From an uncultured Veillonella sp. (GTDB taxonomy: Bacteria; Bacillota; Negativicutes; Veillonellales; Veillonellaceae), in NCBI GenBank assembly GCA_902466275.1, contig CABQQJ010000013.1, forward strand, positions 1-9,084: a stretch of 9,084 bases of DNA, written 5' to 3'. The stretch's first letter is position 1, and each line of letters begins with the position of its first letter. The notes under the pieces were generated by a model. That model saw only the letters and a list, made by a program, of their open reading frames with translations. It was not told the origin of the DNA and did not search any database. A program made the position numbers and the translations under genes. Of this stretch, positions 1 to 5,409 are shown one piece after another.

Positions 1-502
1 TCCCATTCAAGATAAAAACCTTCATTATGATTACGAAGGAGAACTAGTTATCGTCATTGGTAAGGCTGGTAAAAATATATCTCGTGAACAGGCCAGAGAC
101 CATATATTAGGCTATACCATTGGAAATGATGTTTCTGCTCGAGTCTTACAATTTAGAGGCTCTCAATGGATTCTCGGCAAATCACTAGATAACTTTGCCC
201 CTATTGGTCCTACTATTGTTTCTCCAGATGATTTTGATTTTGACAATGCCACTATTACTACAACAGTAAATGGTGAAATACGTCAACAAGCCAAATTACA
301 ACAAATGATGTTTAAACCGGACGCGATTATCGAATTTGTATCCCAGTATATTACACTACAAGAGGGTGACATTATCTTTACCGGTACACCTAGTGGTGTT
401 GTACTTGGTAAAAATGAAAGCAAATATGGTTGGTTAAAATCAGGAGATACCGTATCTATATCGATTAGTGGCATTGGTACCTTAGTAAATCAATTTAAAT
501 AG
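1..502 (+). CDS. Fumarylacetoacetate hydrolase (FAH) family protein, 5'-truncated by window
   Basis: The reading frame is open from base 2 to the TAG at 500-502, giving the last 166 residues; the N-terminus lies before the window. The family comprises divalent-metal enzymes that hydrolyse or decarboxylate acylpyruvates and related 2-oxo acids (FAHD1/YcgM, HpaG and fumarylpyruvate hydrolases). Seen here are the hallmark motifs: the metal ligand pair in YEGEL (partial residues 11-15, Glu12 and Glu14), GYTIGNDVSAR with the third acidic ligand Asp43, GKSLDNFAPIGP with its catalytic-site Lys60, and the C-terminal TGTPSGV. The frame therefore extends well upstream of the internal ATGs at 305 and 308, which are not the start. 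The substrate cannot be told from this part. It converges with the next gene and is followed directly by a hairpin terminator. The family call is firm; the exact reaction is open. Confidence 0.93.
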   Translation, partial: PIQDKNLHYDYEGELVIVIGKAGKNISREQARDHILGYTIGNDVSARVLQFRGSQWILGKSLDNFAPIGPTIVSPDDFDFDNATITTTVNGEIRQQAKLQQMMFKPDAIIEFVSQYITLQEGDIIFTGTPSGVVLGKNESKYGWLKSGDTVSISISGIGTLVNQFK

Positions 503-520
503 TCCCCCCTATATATACCA

Positions 521-572
521 AAAGAGATTACCTATGATGTGTCTATCCATCATGAGTAATCTCTTTCTTCTT
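521..572 (+). terminator. Rho-independent terminator of the FAH-family gene
   Basis: A perfect 11-bp stem (AAAGAGATTAC at 521-531 with GTAATCTCTTT at 556-566) continues inward through ATGATG/CATCAT (534-539 with 548-553) to an 8-base loop. On the + strand it is followed by a T-rich tail (TCTTCTTTTTCT). In the opposite direction the stem is not followed by a T run, so it mainly serves the + gene ending at 502. Confidence 0.85.
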
Positions 573-616
573 TTTCTATAAGTCTATTTAAATATGATTT
601 TACAATCTAATATGTA

Positions 617-1114
617 CTATTTATGTTTCGCTTCAAGATCAAGCATGTATTTCTTGCGTTCAATACCGCCAGCATAGCCAGTTAATTTTCCATTACTACC
701 AATCACACGATGACATGGAATGATAATAGATATAGGATTATGACCTACAGCACCTCCTACTGCTTGGGCAGACATCCTATCTTTTCCTTGCTGTTTTGCA
801 ATCTCTTTACCTATATCTCCATATGTTGTAGTTTCACCATAAGGTATGGTTTGTAATATAGACCATACAGACTTACGGAACTCTGTCCCCTCTAACTGAA
901 TCGGTGGTGTAATAAAAGGCTTTTTACCATTAAAGTATTGGTCTAGCCACATAATAGTTACTTCAAATGGACCTGTTAGTTGCTCTATATACTCCGCATC
1001 ATCATAACTAGGTGCATGAGCTTCATCAATAAAAAATAAATCTGTTAAGTATGATAATGTACCAAGCATAATCATAGTTCCTAATGGGCTTTCATAGGTG
1101 TATTTATAATTCAT
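617..1114 (-). CDS. ogt: Methylated-DNA--[protein]-cysteine S-methyltransferase (Ogt/MGMT)
   Basis: This suicide DNA-repair protein moves the alkyl group from O6-alkylguanine (and O4-alkylthymine) in DNA to its own cysteine. The 165 residues match a stand-alone Ogt. An N-terminal ribonuclease-like domain (about 1-75) precedes the DNA-binding/active-site domain with GTEFRKSVWSILQTIPYGETTTYGDI (helix-turn-helix, about 76-101) and the active site IIPCHRVIG (Cys134), followed by the GYAGG loop. The Arg-finger position of human MGMT (ARAVGG, Arg128) reads AQAVGG here, with Gln117. I believe this variant occurs in other Firmicutes-type Ogt proteins, so it does not suggest loss of function. The start is backed by AGAAGGAGAT ahead of the ATG. 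The gene stands alone, 102 bases downstream of the macrodomain gene on the same strand. Confidence 0.95.
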   Translation of the reverse strand: MNYKYTYESPLGTMIMLGTLSYLTDLFFIDEAHAPSYDDAEYIEQLTGPFEVTIMWLDQYFNGKKPFITPPIQLEGTEFRKSVWSILQTIPYGETTTYGDIGKEIAKQQGKDRMSAQAVGGAVGHNPISIIIPCHRVIGSNGKLTGYAGGIERKKYMLDLEAKHK

Positions 1115-1175
1115 AGTACATTATCTCCTTCTTAAACTAACAATTCATTCATAACCTTTTGTATGTCATTATTAA

Positions 1176-1202
1176 ATGATACAGTATTTTTATGAATTTC
1201 AA
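1176..1202 (-). promoter_or_regulatory. Possible sigma-A promoter of ogt
   Basis: Reading the minus strand, TTGAAA (1202-1197) is followed after 15 bases by TATCAT (1181-1176), about 60 bases before the ogt start. The spacer is shorter than the preferred 17 bases and the -10 is imperfect, so this is tentative. Readthrough from the macrodomain gene is the alternative, as I see no strong terminator between the two. Confidence 0.25.
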
Positions 1203-1216
1203 AAGGAGTATATTAT

Positions 1217-1996
1217 TTATCCCAATAATTTGTTGTAGATGTCATAATCTATATCCTTAAACACATTAAATACCACTTGTATTTTACTATTTGTTTCTTT
1301 TAAATATGTTCGTACCGTATCTATGGCAATCTGTGCTGCTTCTTCATTAGGGAATCTAAATTCACCAGTAGAAATACAACAGAATGCAATGGAGCGTAAT
1401 TTATAAGCATTAGCTAACTTTAAACAGGATTGATAGCAAGAAGCTAATTCAATTCTTTCCTTATCTGTTACACTTTCATAAATAATAGGACCTACCGTAT
1501 GAAGTACATGCTTTGCGGGCAAATTATACCCATAGGTCATACGAGCCACACCCGTTTTTTCAGGCATTTCCATATACTCAGTCATTCTAGCACATTCCAT
1601 GCGAAGCTCTATACCAGCAAAGGTATGGATTTCATTATCGATACACTTATGATTTGGAGCAAAACATCCGAGCAATTTATTATTGGCTGCATTTACAATA
1701 GCGTCTACAGATAATCGAGTAATATCTCCTTGCCACAGATAAATCTGAGGCTCTCGCTCTTCCATATCACTAATCGTTACGATTCCCTTTTCATGGGCCA
1801 ATATATTTAAATATTCAGACTCTATCTTCATCCATTCAAGAGGCATTCCACCAGCAGGACGAATATTACATAAAGATCTAAAGAGAGTAAATTGCTCTTC
1901 TTCATTCATAGGGATCTCTATATGTTCGTTATGTCTCTCATTGTATTCTGCTACTAAGCCTTCAACCAAATAGCGTAACCGTTCTTGCTGTGTCAT
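1217..1996 (-). CDS. Zinc-type macrodomain protein-ADP-ribose hydrolase
   Basis: Removes ADP-ribose from proteins. The 259 residues consist of an N-terminal helical extension (about 1-75) and a macrodomain (about 85-259). Visible motifs are the ADP-ribose-binding QGDITRLSVDAIVNAAN (89-105), the signature LLGCFAPNHKCIDNEIH (108-124) whose Cys111, His116 and Cys118 match the Zn-binding set of the Zn-Macro class, and the phosphate-binding loop CISTGEFRFP (207-216). In several Gram-positive bacteria this class is encoded beside a SirTM ADP-ribosyltransferase and a GcvH-like lipoyl carrier and reverses that modification. Neither partner is present here, so the substrate is unknown. The ATG is preceded by AAGGAGT. 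Upstream, its likely promoter abuts the terminator of the ABM gene, so it appears to be its own transcription unit. Confidence 0.92.
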   Translation of the reverse strand: MTQQERLRYLVEGLVAEYNERHNEHIEIPMNEEEQFTLFRSLCNIRPAGGMPLEWMKIESEYLNILAHEKGIVTISDMEEREPQIYLWQGDITRLSVDAIVNAANNKLLGCFAPNHKCIDNEIHTFAGIELRMECARMTEYMEMPEKTGVARMTYGYNLPAKHVLHTVGPIIYESVTDKERIELASCYQSCLKLANAYKLRSIAFCCISTGEFRFPNEEAAQIAIDTVRTYLKETNSKIQVVFNVFKDIDYDIYNKLLG

Positions 1997-2017
1997 ATGT
2001 AACTCCTTTTTTTATAG

Positions 2018-2047
2018 ACTATACGTTCACCTAATATATAACAAAAA
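2018..2047 (-). promoter_or_regulatory. Possible promoter of the macrodomain gene
   Basis: On the minus strand TATAGT (2023-2018) may act as a -10, with TTGTTA (2044-2039, 15-base spacer) or TTTTTG (2047-2042, 18-base spacer) as -35. The -35 overlaps the T tail of the preceding gene's terminator. The elements are weak, and the call rests mostly on position, about 22 bases before the start codon. Confidence 0.3.
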
Positions 2048-2077
2048 ACTGCTAGCACATATGTATATGCTAGCAGT
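2042..2077 (-). terminator. Rho-independent terminator after the prdX-ABM operon
   Basis: A perfect 10-bp inverted repeat, ACTGCTAGCA (2048-2057) with TGCTAGCAGT (2068-2077), surrounds a 10-base loop. On the minus strand it is followed by a run of Ts (2048-2043), 40 bases past the ABM gene's stop codon. Confidence 0.88.
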
Positions 2078-2117
2078 AACTTTACTGTGATTATATTATA
2101 CTATATTATATTCAGTT

Positions 2118-2885
2118 TTAAGGTCTTACAAATGCTTGACCCCCATGGTTGACGAGGACATCCCCATCTAAAACCTTTGTGGTAACATTTTGTAGACTAC
2201 CTTGGATTTGGCTTATCATGAATCGATAACCAGGACTATTTAAATGTTTTGTTAAGGCCTCTTGATCACTATAAATTTGGATAACATACCAATGATTTTT
2301 TACATTTCTTTCACGAAGCACATAACCAGCCTTATAACCCGCATCATCACGAACGGCACGTTCCATATCGAGTTGATATTGTCGTTGTACCGTATCGATT
2401 TCATTGCTATCAACAGTAAACTCAGTTAAGGTCACCACTGCCTTACCATCATTTACGATAGATAATGCATCTTTCTTTTCAAATAAAAGTACAGACTGTA
2501 CATCGTACATCTTACGATTTGTTAATTTAGAACCGACTTCATTAACAAATGCTTGATAATGGTCAGATTTGCGATGTGTTTCAATAGCAGCTAAATCTTT
2601 ATAGATTTCAACTACATAAGACTCCGAAGGATTCCCCTTTACATGAGCCACATTCATGGACAATGTATTAGGTTCTTTTTCCATAGATGCTGTCAGATTA
2701 GCTACACCTGCACTATTATAAGTTCCTTGTAACTCTACAGGTACTTCGAAACGATACATGCCTACACTAGGTGCTGTATCTACAGATTGATCTCGCTCCA
2801 TAACAAGAGCTGCAAAAGATGTGCTTACACCTAATACGGCAATAGCAGATGTTAATACAATACGTTTTAACAAATTTTTGTTCAT
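2118..2885 (-). CDS. Secreted protein with two ABM (antibiotic biosynthesis monooxygenase-like) domains
   Basis: The 255-residue protein begins with a clear Sec signal peptide: basic MNKNLLKR, hydrophobic core to about residue 20, then STSFA and probable cleavage near residue 25-26. The mature part holds two ferredoxin-like ABM-type units, about 43-130 and 145-240. Each contains the family's pattern of a strand (ESYVVEIYKDLAAIETHRKS, HWYVIQIYSDQEALTKHLNS) followed by a helix and a final strand. ABM domains include quinol monooxygenases and haem-degrading IsdG/HmoB proteins, but many have no known activity, and I see no residue set that proves haem binding. Most family members are cytoplasmic single domains, so an exported tandem form is unusual. 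The ATG has AGGAGT upstream and lies 14 bases after prdX, which suggests co-transcription. Domain call good, function unknown. Confidence 0.82.
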   Translation of the reverse strand: MNKNLLKRIVLTSAIAVLGVSTSFAALVMERDQSVDTAPSVGMYRFEVPVELQGTYNSAGVANLTASMEKEPNTLSMNVAHVKGNPSESYVVEIYKDLAAIETHRKSDHYQAFVNEVGSKLTNRKMYDVQSVLLFEKKDALSIVNDGKAVVTLTEFTVDSNEIDTVQRQYQLDMERAVRDDAGYKAGYVLRERNVKNHWYVIQIYSDQEALTKHLNSPGYRFMISQIQGSLQNVTTKVLDGDVLVNHGGQAFVRP

Positions 2886-2899
2886 AAAAGACTCCTAAA

Positions 2900-3385
2900 T
2901 CACAATGTAATATATTCTACTATTGTACCATGCTCTTCAATGAGTTTAACTAGTTCTTTACCTTGAAGCCACACAGTCGCATCATTTTGGTTCGGATGTA
3001 TGCCGATTAAATTATTCTCGTAGTCCGCATCAATATAGTAATGGACCTTACGGTCCTCATCATGAAGCAAGCAGAATGGAGATACGTGACCTGGTTTAAT
3101 CTTCAAAATATCCCATAGCTCTTCTTCGGAACCAAAGGAAATCTTTTTAAGCTTATGGTCCTTACGGAATTGTTTTAAATCCACACGCTTTGAACCACGA
3201 ACGGTAATTAAATAGTAATGCTCTCGTTTATGATCTCGTATAAATAAATTCTTCGCATCCCACTCAGGATAGGGCAACTGCACATTTGGCTTATCGTCCA
3301 TACTAAATAATGGTGCGTGATCTGTAATTTCAAAATCAATATGATGGTCACGTAAACAATCATATACGCCTTGTTTATCTAACAT
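2900..3385 (-). CDS. prdX: Prolyl-tRNA editing protein (PrdX/ProXp-ala, YbaK/EbsC-like deacylase)
   Basis: Hydrolyses mischarged Ala-tRNA(Pro) in trans, which prevents alanine entering at proline codons. The 161 residues are the usual length for this free-standing deacylase. Hallmarks are LPYPEWDAKNLFIRD (37-51), with the conserved catalytic-pocket Lys45, then YYLITVRGSKRVDL (57-70), IKPGHVSPF with the GxxxP turn (96-104), and IGIHPNQNDATVWL (127-140). The start ATG is preceded by AGAGGT. It is the first gene of a two-gene unit with the secreted ABM protein. The name PrdX comes from clostridial homologues; there is no proline reductase operon here. Family call is firm. Confidence 0.92.
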   Translation of the reverse strand: MLDKQGVYDCLRDHHIDFEITDHAPLFSMDDKPNVQLPYPEWDAKNLFIRDHKREHYYLITVRGSKRVDLKQFRKDHKLKKISFGSEEELWDILKIKPGHVSPFCLLHDEDRKVHYYIDADYENNLIGIHPNQNDATVWLQGKELVKLIEEHGTIVEYITL

Positions 3386-3444
3386 GTAATACCTCTAATA
3401 TATAGTTTACGCTTGGTGAAAGTAATATTTATAGTCATATTACT

Positions 3445-3467
3445 ATTATATAACCTAACTATATAAT
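3445..3467. repeat. AT-only inverted repeat upstream of prdX
   Basis: ATTATATA (3445-3452) and TATATAAT (3460-3467) form a perfect 8-bp inverted repeat around a 7-base centre. It lies 60-82 bases before the prdX start and contains TATAAT on both strands, so it could hold the -10 of prdX or an operator. In such AT-rich DNA it could also be chance. It lacks the T tail of a terminator for the gene ending at 3486. Confidence 0.35.
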
Positions 3468-3485
3468 CTAATTATCCCACCAAAT

Positions 3486-4508
3486 TTATTCTGGAACTTT
3501 ATAGGTACCATCAAATACAAATAATTCAGGATGTTCATGTACGAATGTATCTTCATAAATTCCATCATATTCATACACTACATCATCTTTTTTATCGAGA
3601 AAATCGAACAATTCCTCTTCATTTTCCCAGTCTTGTAAAATAGTCCATCGTTCAGCTCTATCAAATGGAACTGAACCACCAAAGTAATCGATAACTGATT
3701 GTAAATTATCTGCTAGCTCATCCATCTTGAAGAGGCGTAACCCTGCAAGAGCATCTTCCCATACAATGCCTGTAGAGTTATAGAAGAACTGATGATGTCC
3801 ACCATTATTAACCTCTGCAAAGTACCAGGATATAGCATTGAGATATCGTTGCTCTAAGGTAAAAGATTTGGCAGATTCTAAATAATCATCGTAAGAACCA
3901 TATATATTGATAGACCAATACATGGGCTCATTAATGGTCCACATATCATCTGCAGATTGGATTTCTTCAATAGTAATGGTCCGATGACGAGGTACACCTT
4001 CTCGTTTCTTCTTTTTCTCTGCTACATAATTGCTATAAGCTTTACATAACTCAGGATACTCTGCTTCACACTGTTCAAAGTCCATCTGCATATAGCACAT
4101 ATCAATGACTTCAAAACAGTACGATTTTATATCATCCAGATTCTTTTCCTGAGCTAAACGTACGCCCTGATCTACTAATCTTAGCATCTGTTTCATAATA
4201 TCTGATGTATACGATTCATTATTGTCTGAAGCAATGGCTCCATACGCATAGGCACAGCGATAATACCACACCGCATCACGATATTCTTCATCAATAGACT
4301 CTAATACCTTAATTGCCTCTTTTTCATTGCCATTATTATTATAACCTCTACCGAGCTCACCTAACAGAGATATAGATAAGTTTTCTATGCCTACACTAGT
4401 TAACACATCAATAATAGTTTTTACATTTCCAGTATCATTAAGCTCTTTAACAGTTTGTAATTGCTCACTTTCAGAAAAAGATAAAAACTGTTCAACAGTC
4501 ATAGACAT
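3486..4508 (-). CDS. TPR-like domain + DUF4375 (DMP19-type) protein, probable immunity-type
   Basis: From the ATG at 4508 the protein has 340 residues. The longest frame begins with GTG at 4517, but AGGGG (4524-4520) is too close to that codon and fits the ATG at 4508, and the paralogue aligns from here. The N-terminal half (about 1-170) is a helical TPR-like domain with LGRGYNNNG, EAIKVLESIDEEYRDAVWYYRC and AYAYG, plainly homologous to the middle of the 504-aa protein. The C-terminal half (about 180-337) shows the DUF4375 signature LEQRYLNAISWYFAEVNNGG then HHQFFYNSTG. DUF4375/DMP19-like proteins often sit in toxin-immunity clusters, but no biochemical role is secure. A basic linker (EKKKKREG) joins the halves. 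The gene has its own likely promoter and no strong terminator is seen on either side. Confidence 0.82.
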   Translation of the reverse strand: MSMTVEQFLSFSESEQLQTVKELNDTGNVKTIIDVLTSVGIENLSISLLGELGRGYNNNGNEKEAIKVLESIDEEYRDAVWYYRCAYAYGAIASDNNESYTSDIMKQMLRLVDQGVRLAQEKNLDDIKSYCFEVIDMCYMQMDFEQCEAEYPELCKAYSNYVAEKKKKREGVPRHRTITIEEIQSADDMWTINEPMYWSINIYGSYDDYLESAKSFTLEQRYLNAISWYFAEVNNGGHHQFFYNSTGIVWEDALAGLRLFKMDELADNLQSVIDYFGGSVPFDRAERWTILQDWENEEELFDFLDKKDDVVYEYDGIYEDTFVHEHPELFVFDGTYKVPE

Positions 4509-4550
4509 ACAATACACTTCCCCTCATATTATCAATATGTATATGAACTC

Positions 4551-4580
4551 ATCTTAGCATAATAATAACAAACAACACAA
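4551..4580 (-). promoter_or_regulatory. Possible extended -10 promoter of the DUF4375 gene
   Basis: On the minus strand TGCTAAGAT (4559-4551) resembles an extended -10 (TGn plus TAAGAT). It lies 18 bases after TTGTGT (4580-4575) and about 43 bases before the ATG at 4508. The -35 is weak. Confidence 0.35.
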
Positions 4581-4634
4581 AACAATAAATTACAGATTTT
4601 AAAATAATAGTTTATGACAAAAAAGACTATTTAA

Positions 4635-5213
4635 CTAGCTACCAAGCCATACAACAAATACAGGAATACCTTCATCATTATCGTCAATATCTTCAATTTC
4701 ATCAGCTTCAAATTCGTGATCATCATAGACTAGATTTTCAAAGAATACATGATCACCGAGCTCTTTATTGGCCATTAAGTTATGTATCTTGAAAAGAAGC
4801 TCTTCAGTAGTAAAGTACTGTCCATTATCTGCTTTGAAGCGAGCATAGATTTCAACTTGCCACATACCGTCTTCTTTATCGTATTCTTCTAATTCATCGT
4901 CTTCGTATAAGTATTCATTAGAGTGAAGCTGACTTTTACTTTCAATCCAAGCTTCGTAGCTCACCAAAATTTCAGGCTCTACTAATGGCGGTAAATTATC
5001 AGGATTAACTTTATGCTCTTCTAAGCATGTATAAAACTCCTTAGCAAACTCTTCTTTAGTATAGGTAGTTTTATTAAAAACCCAAGGAATTCCCTTAAAC
5101 TCATGATAATAACCTTCATATATTTTATTACCATCTTTATCAACACCAAGATATTCAATCTTTTCCGTGTTCTCATTTTTGTTAAAAAGGTTTTTGATCA
5201 TTTCAAAAATCAT
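4635..5213 (-). CDS. Stand-alone copy of the acidic C-terminal domain (CTD) of the neighbouring SUKH-TPR protein
   Basis: I do not recognise the family. The best start is the ATG at 5213 (192 aa), eight bases after a perfect AAGGAGG; a longer frame from 5279 would put this ribosome binding site and a TATAAT inside the coding region. The protein is acidic and lacks a signal peptide or membrane segment, so it is probably cytoplasmic. It is a paralogue of residues 316-504 of the 504-aa protein. Shared blocks are FNKxTYxxEEF, EPEILVxYEAWIES, KEDGMWQVEI, ADNGxYFTxEELLFK, HNLMANKELGDHVFFE and DEGIPVF, with both proteins ending in GS and TAG. The HNLMANKELGDHVFFE block differs in six codons, all silent, so the protein sequence is under selection. 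It is probably an extra immunity-like module; this is inference from context. Confidence 0.72.
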   Translation of the reverse strand: MIFEMIKNLFNKNENTEKIEYLGVDKDGNKIYEGYYHEFKGIPWVFNKTTYTKEEFAKEFYTCLEEHKVNPDNLPPLVEPEILVSYEAWIESKSQLHSNEYLYEDDELEEYDKEDGMWQVEIYARFKADNGQYFTTEELLFKIHNLMANKELGDHVFFENLVYDDHEFEADEIEDIDDNDEGIPVFVVWLGS

Positions 5214-5221
5214 AATATAAT

Positions 5222-5228
5222 CCTCCTT
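5222..5228 (-). promoter_or_regulatory. Start-deciding ribosome binding site of the CTD gene
   Basis: AAGGAGG (5228-5222) precedes the ATG at 5213 by eight bases. It lies inside a 21-base block (5218-5238) identical to coding DNA in the 504-aa gene (5984-6004). It fixes the start at 5213 rather than 5279, where no comparable site is seen. Confidence 0.8.
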
Positions 5229-5256
5229 GTAATCTTTTAAACAATGCTTTGATTTT

Positions 5257-5262
5257 ATTATA
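5257..5262 (-). promoter_or_regulatory. Possible -10 element of the CTD gene
   Basis: A perfect TATAAT (minus strand 5262-5257) lies 43 bases before the ATG at 5213, just after the preceding operon's terminator. TTGAAA at 5279-5274 is only 11 bases away, too close for a -35, and the hexamer at the correct distance is poor. Position supports a promoter here; the sequence only partly does. Confidence 0.4.
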
Positions 5263-5350
5263 CCTAACATATTTTTCAATATTCTACATTAATCCCCTAT
5301 AAAATAACGTAGCCCGAAGCACAAAAGTATATAATTTCTACGTATATAGT

Positions 5351-5376
5351 AAAAGCCCCTCGCATAGCGAAGGGCT
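5351..5376 (-). terminator. Rho-independent terminator after the immunity-like operon
   Basis: On the minus strand AGCCCTTCGC (5376-5367) pairs with GCGAGGGGCT (5363-5354) around a TAT loop; the pairing is complete only as minus-strand RNA, through one G-U pair, and it runs into TTTT. It lies 33 bases after the stop of the 504-aa gene and separates it from the CTD gene. Confidence 0.85.
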
Positions 5377-5409
5377 AATCTATTATTGTCTTATAATGTT
5401 CTATACTAA

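Noticed and set aside
504..509. Run of six Cs just after the FAH gene stop, considered as a phase-variation tract.
   Set aside because: It is outside any coding region and too short to suggest slippage control.
1499..1955. Open frames on the + strand opposite the macrodomain gene, and similar + frames at 5548-5955.
   Set aside because: They are antisense to clearly coding genes, lack ribosome binding sites and show no recognisable domains.
4509..4517. GTG at 4517 as start of the DUF4375 gene.
   Set aside because: The only SD-like bases (AGGGG) are two or three bases away, too close; ATG at 4508 fits better and matches the start of paralogue alignment.
4606..4631. Possible terminator after the CTD gene: ACTATT/AATAGT inverted repeat.
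   Set aside because: Only six A/T-rich pairs with a 14-base loop and an interrupted T tail; too weak to call.
5214..5279. Longer N-terminus for the CTD gene (start at 5279, 214 aa).
   Set aside because: It would place the perfect AAGGAGG and a TATAAT inside the gene, has no good RBS of its own, and its extra residues look like a remnant of the TPR helix (KDYKED).
5307..5343. ACGTAG (5307-5312) and CTACGT (5338-5343) inverted repeat between the terminator and the CTD gene.
   Set aside because: Six bases with a 25-base gap is expected by chance; no supporting structure.
3386..5409. Search for insertion sequences, CRISPR arrays or attachment sites around the duplicated genes.
   Set aside because: No terminal inverted repeats, spaced direct repeats, tRNA genes or transposase fragments are visible.
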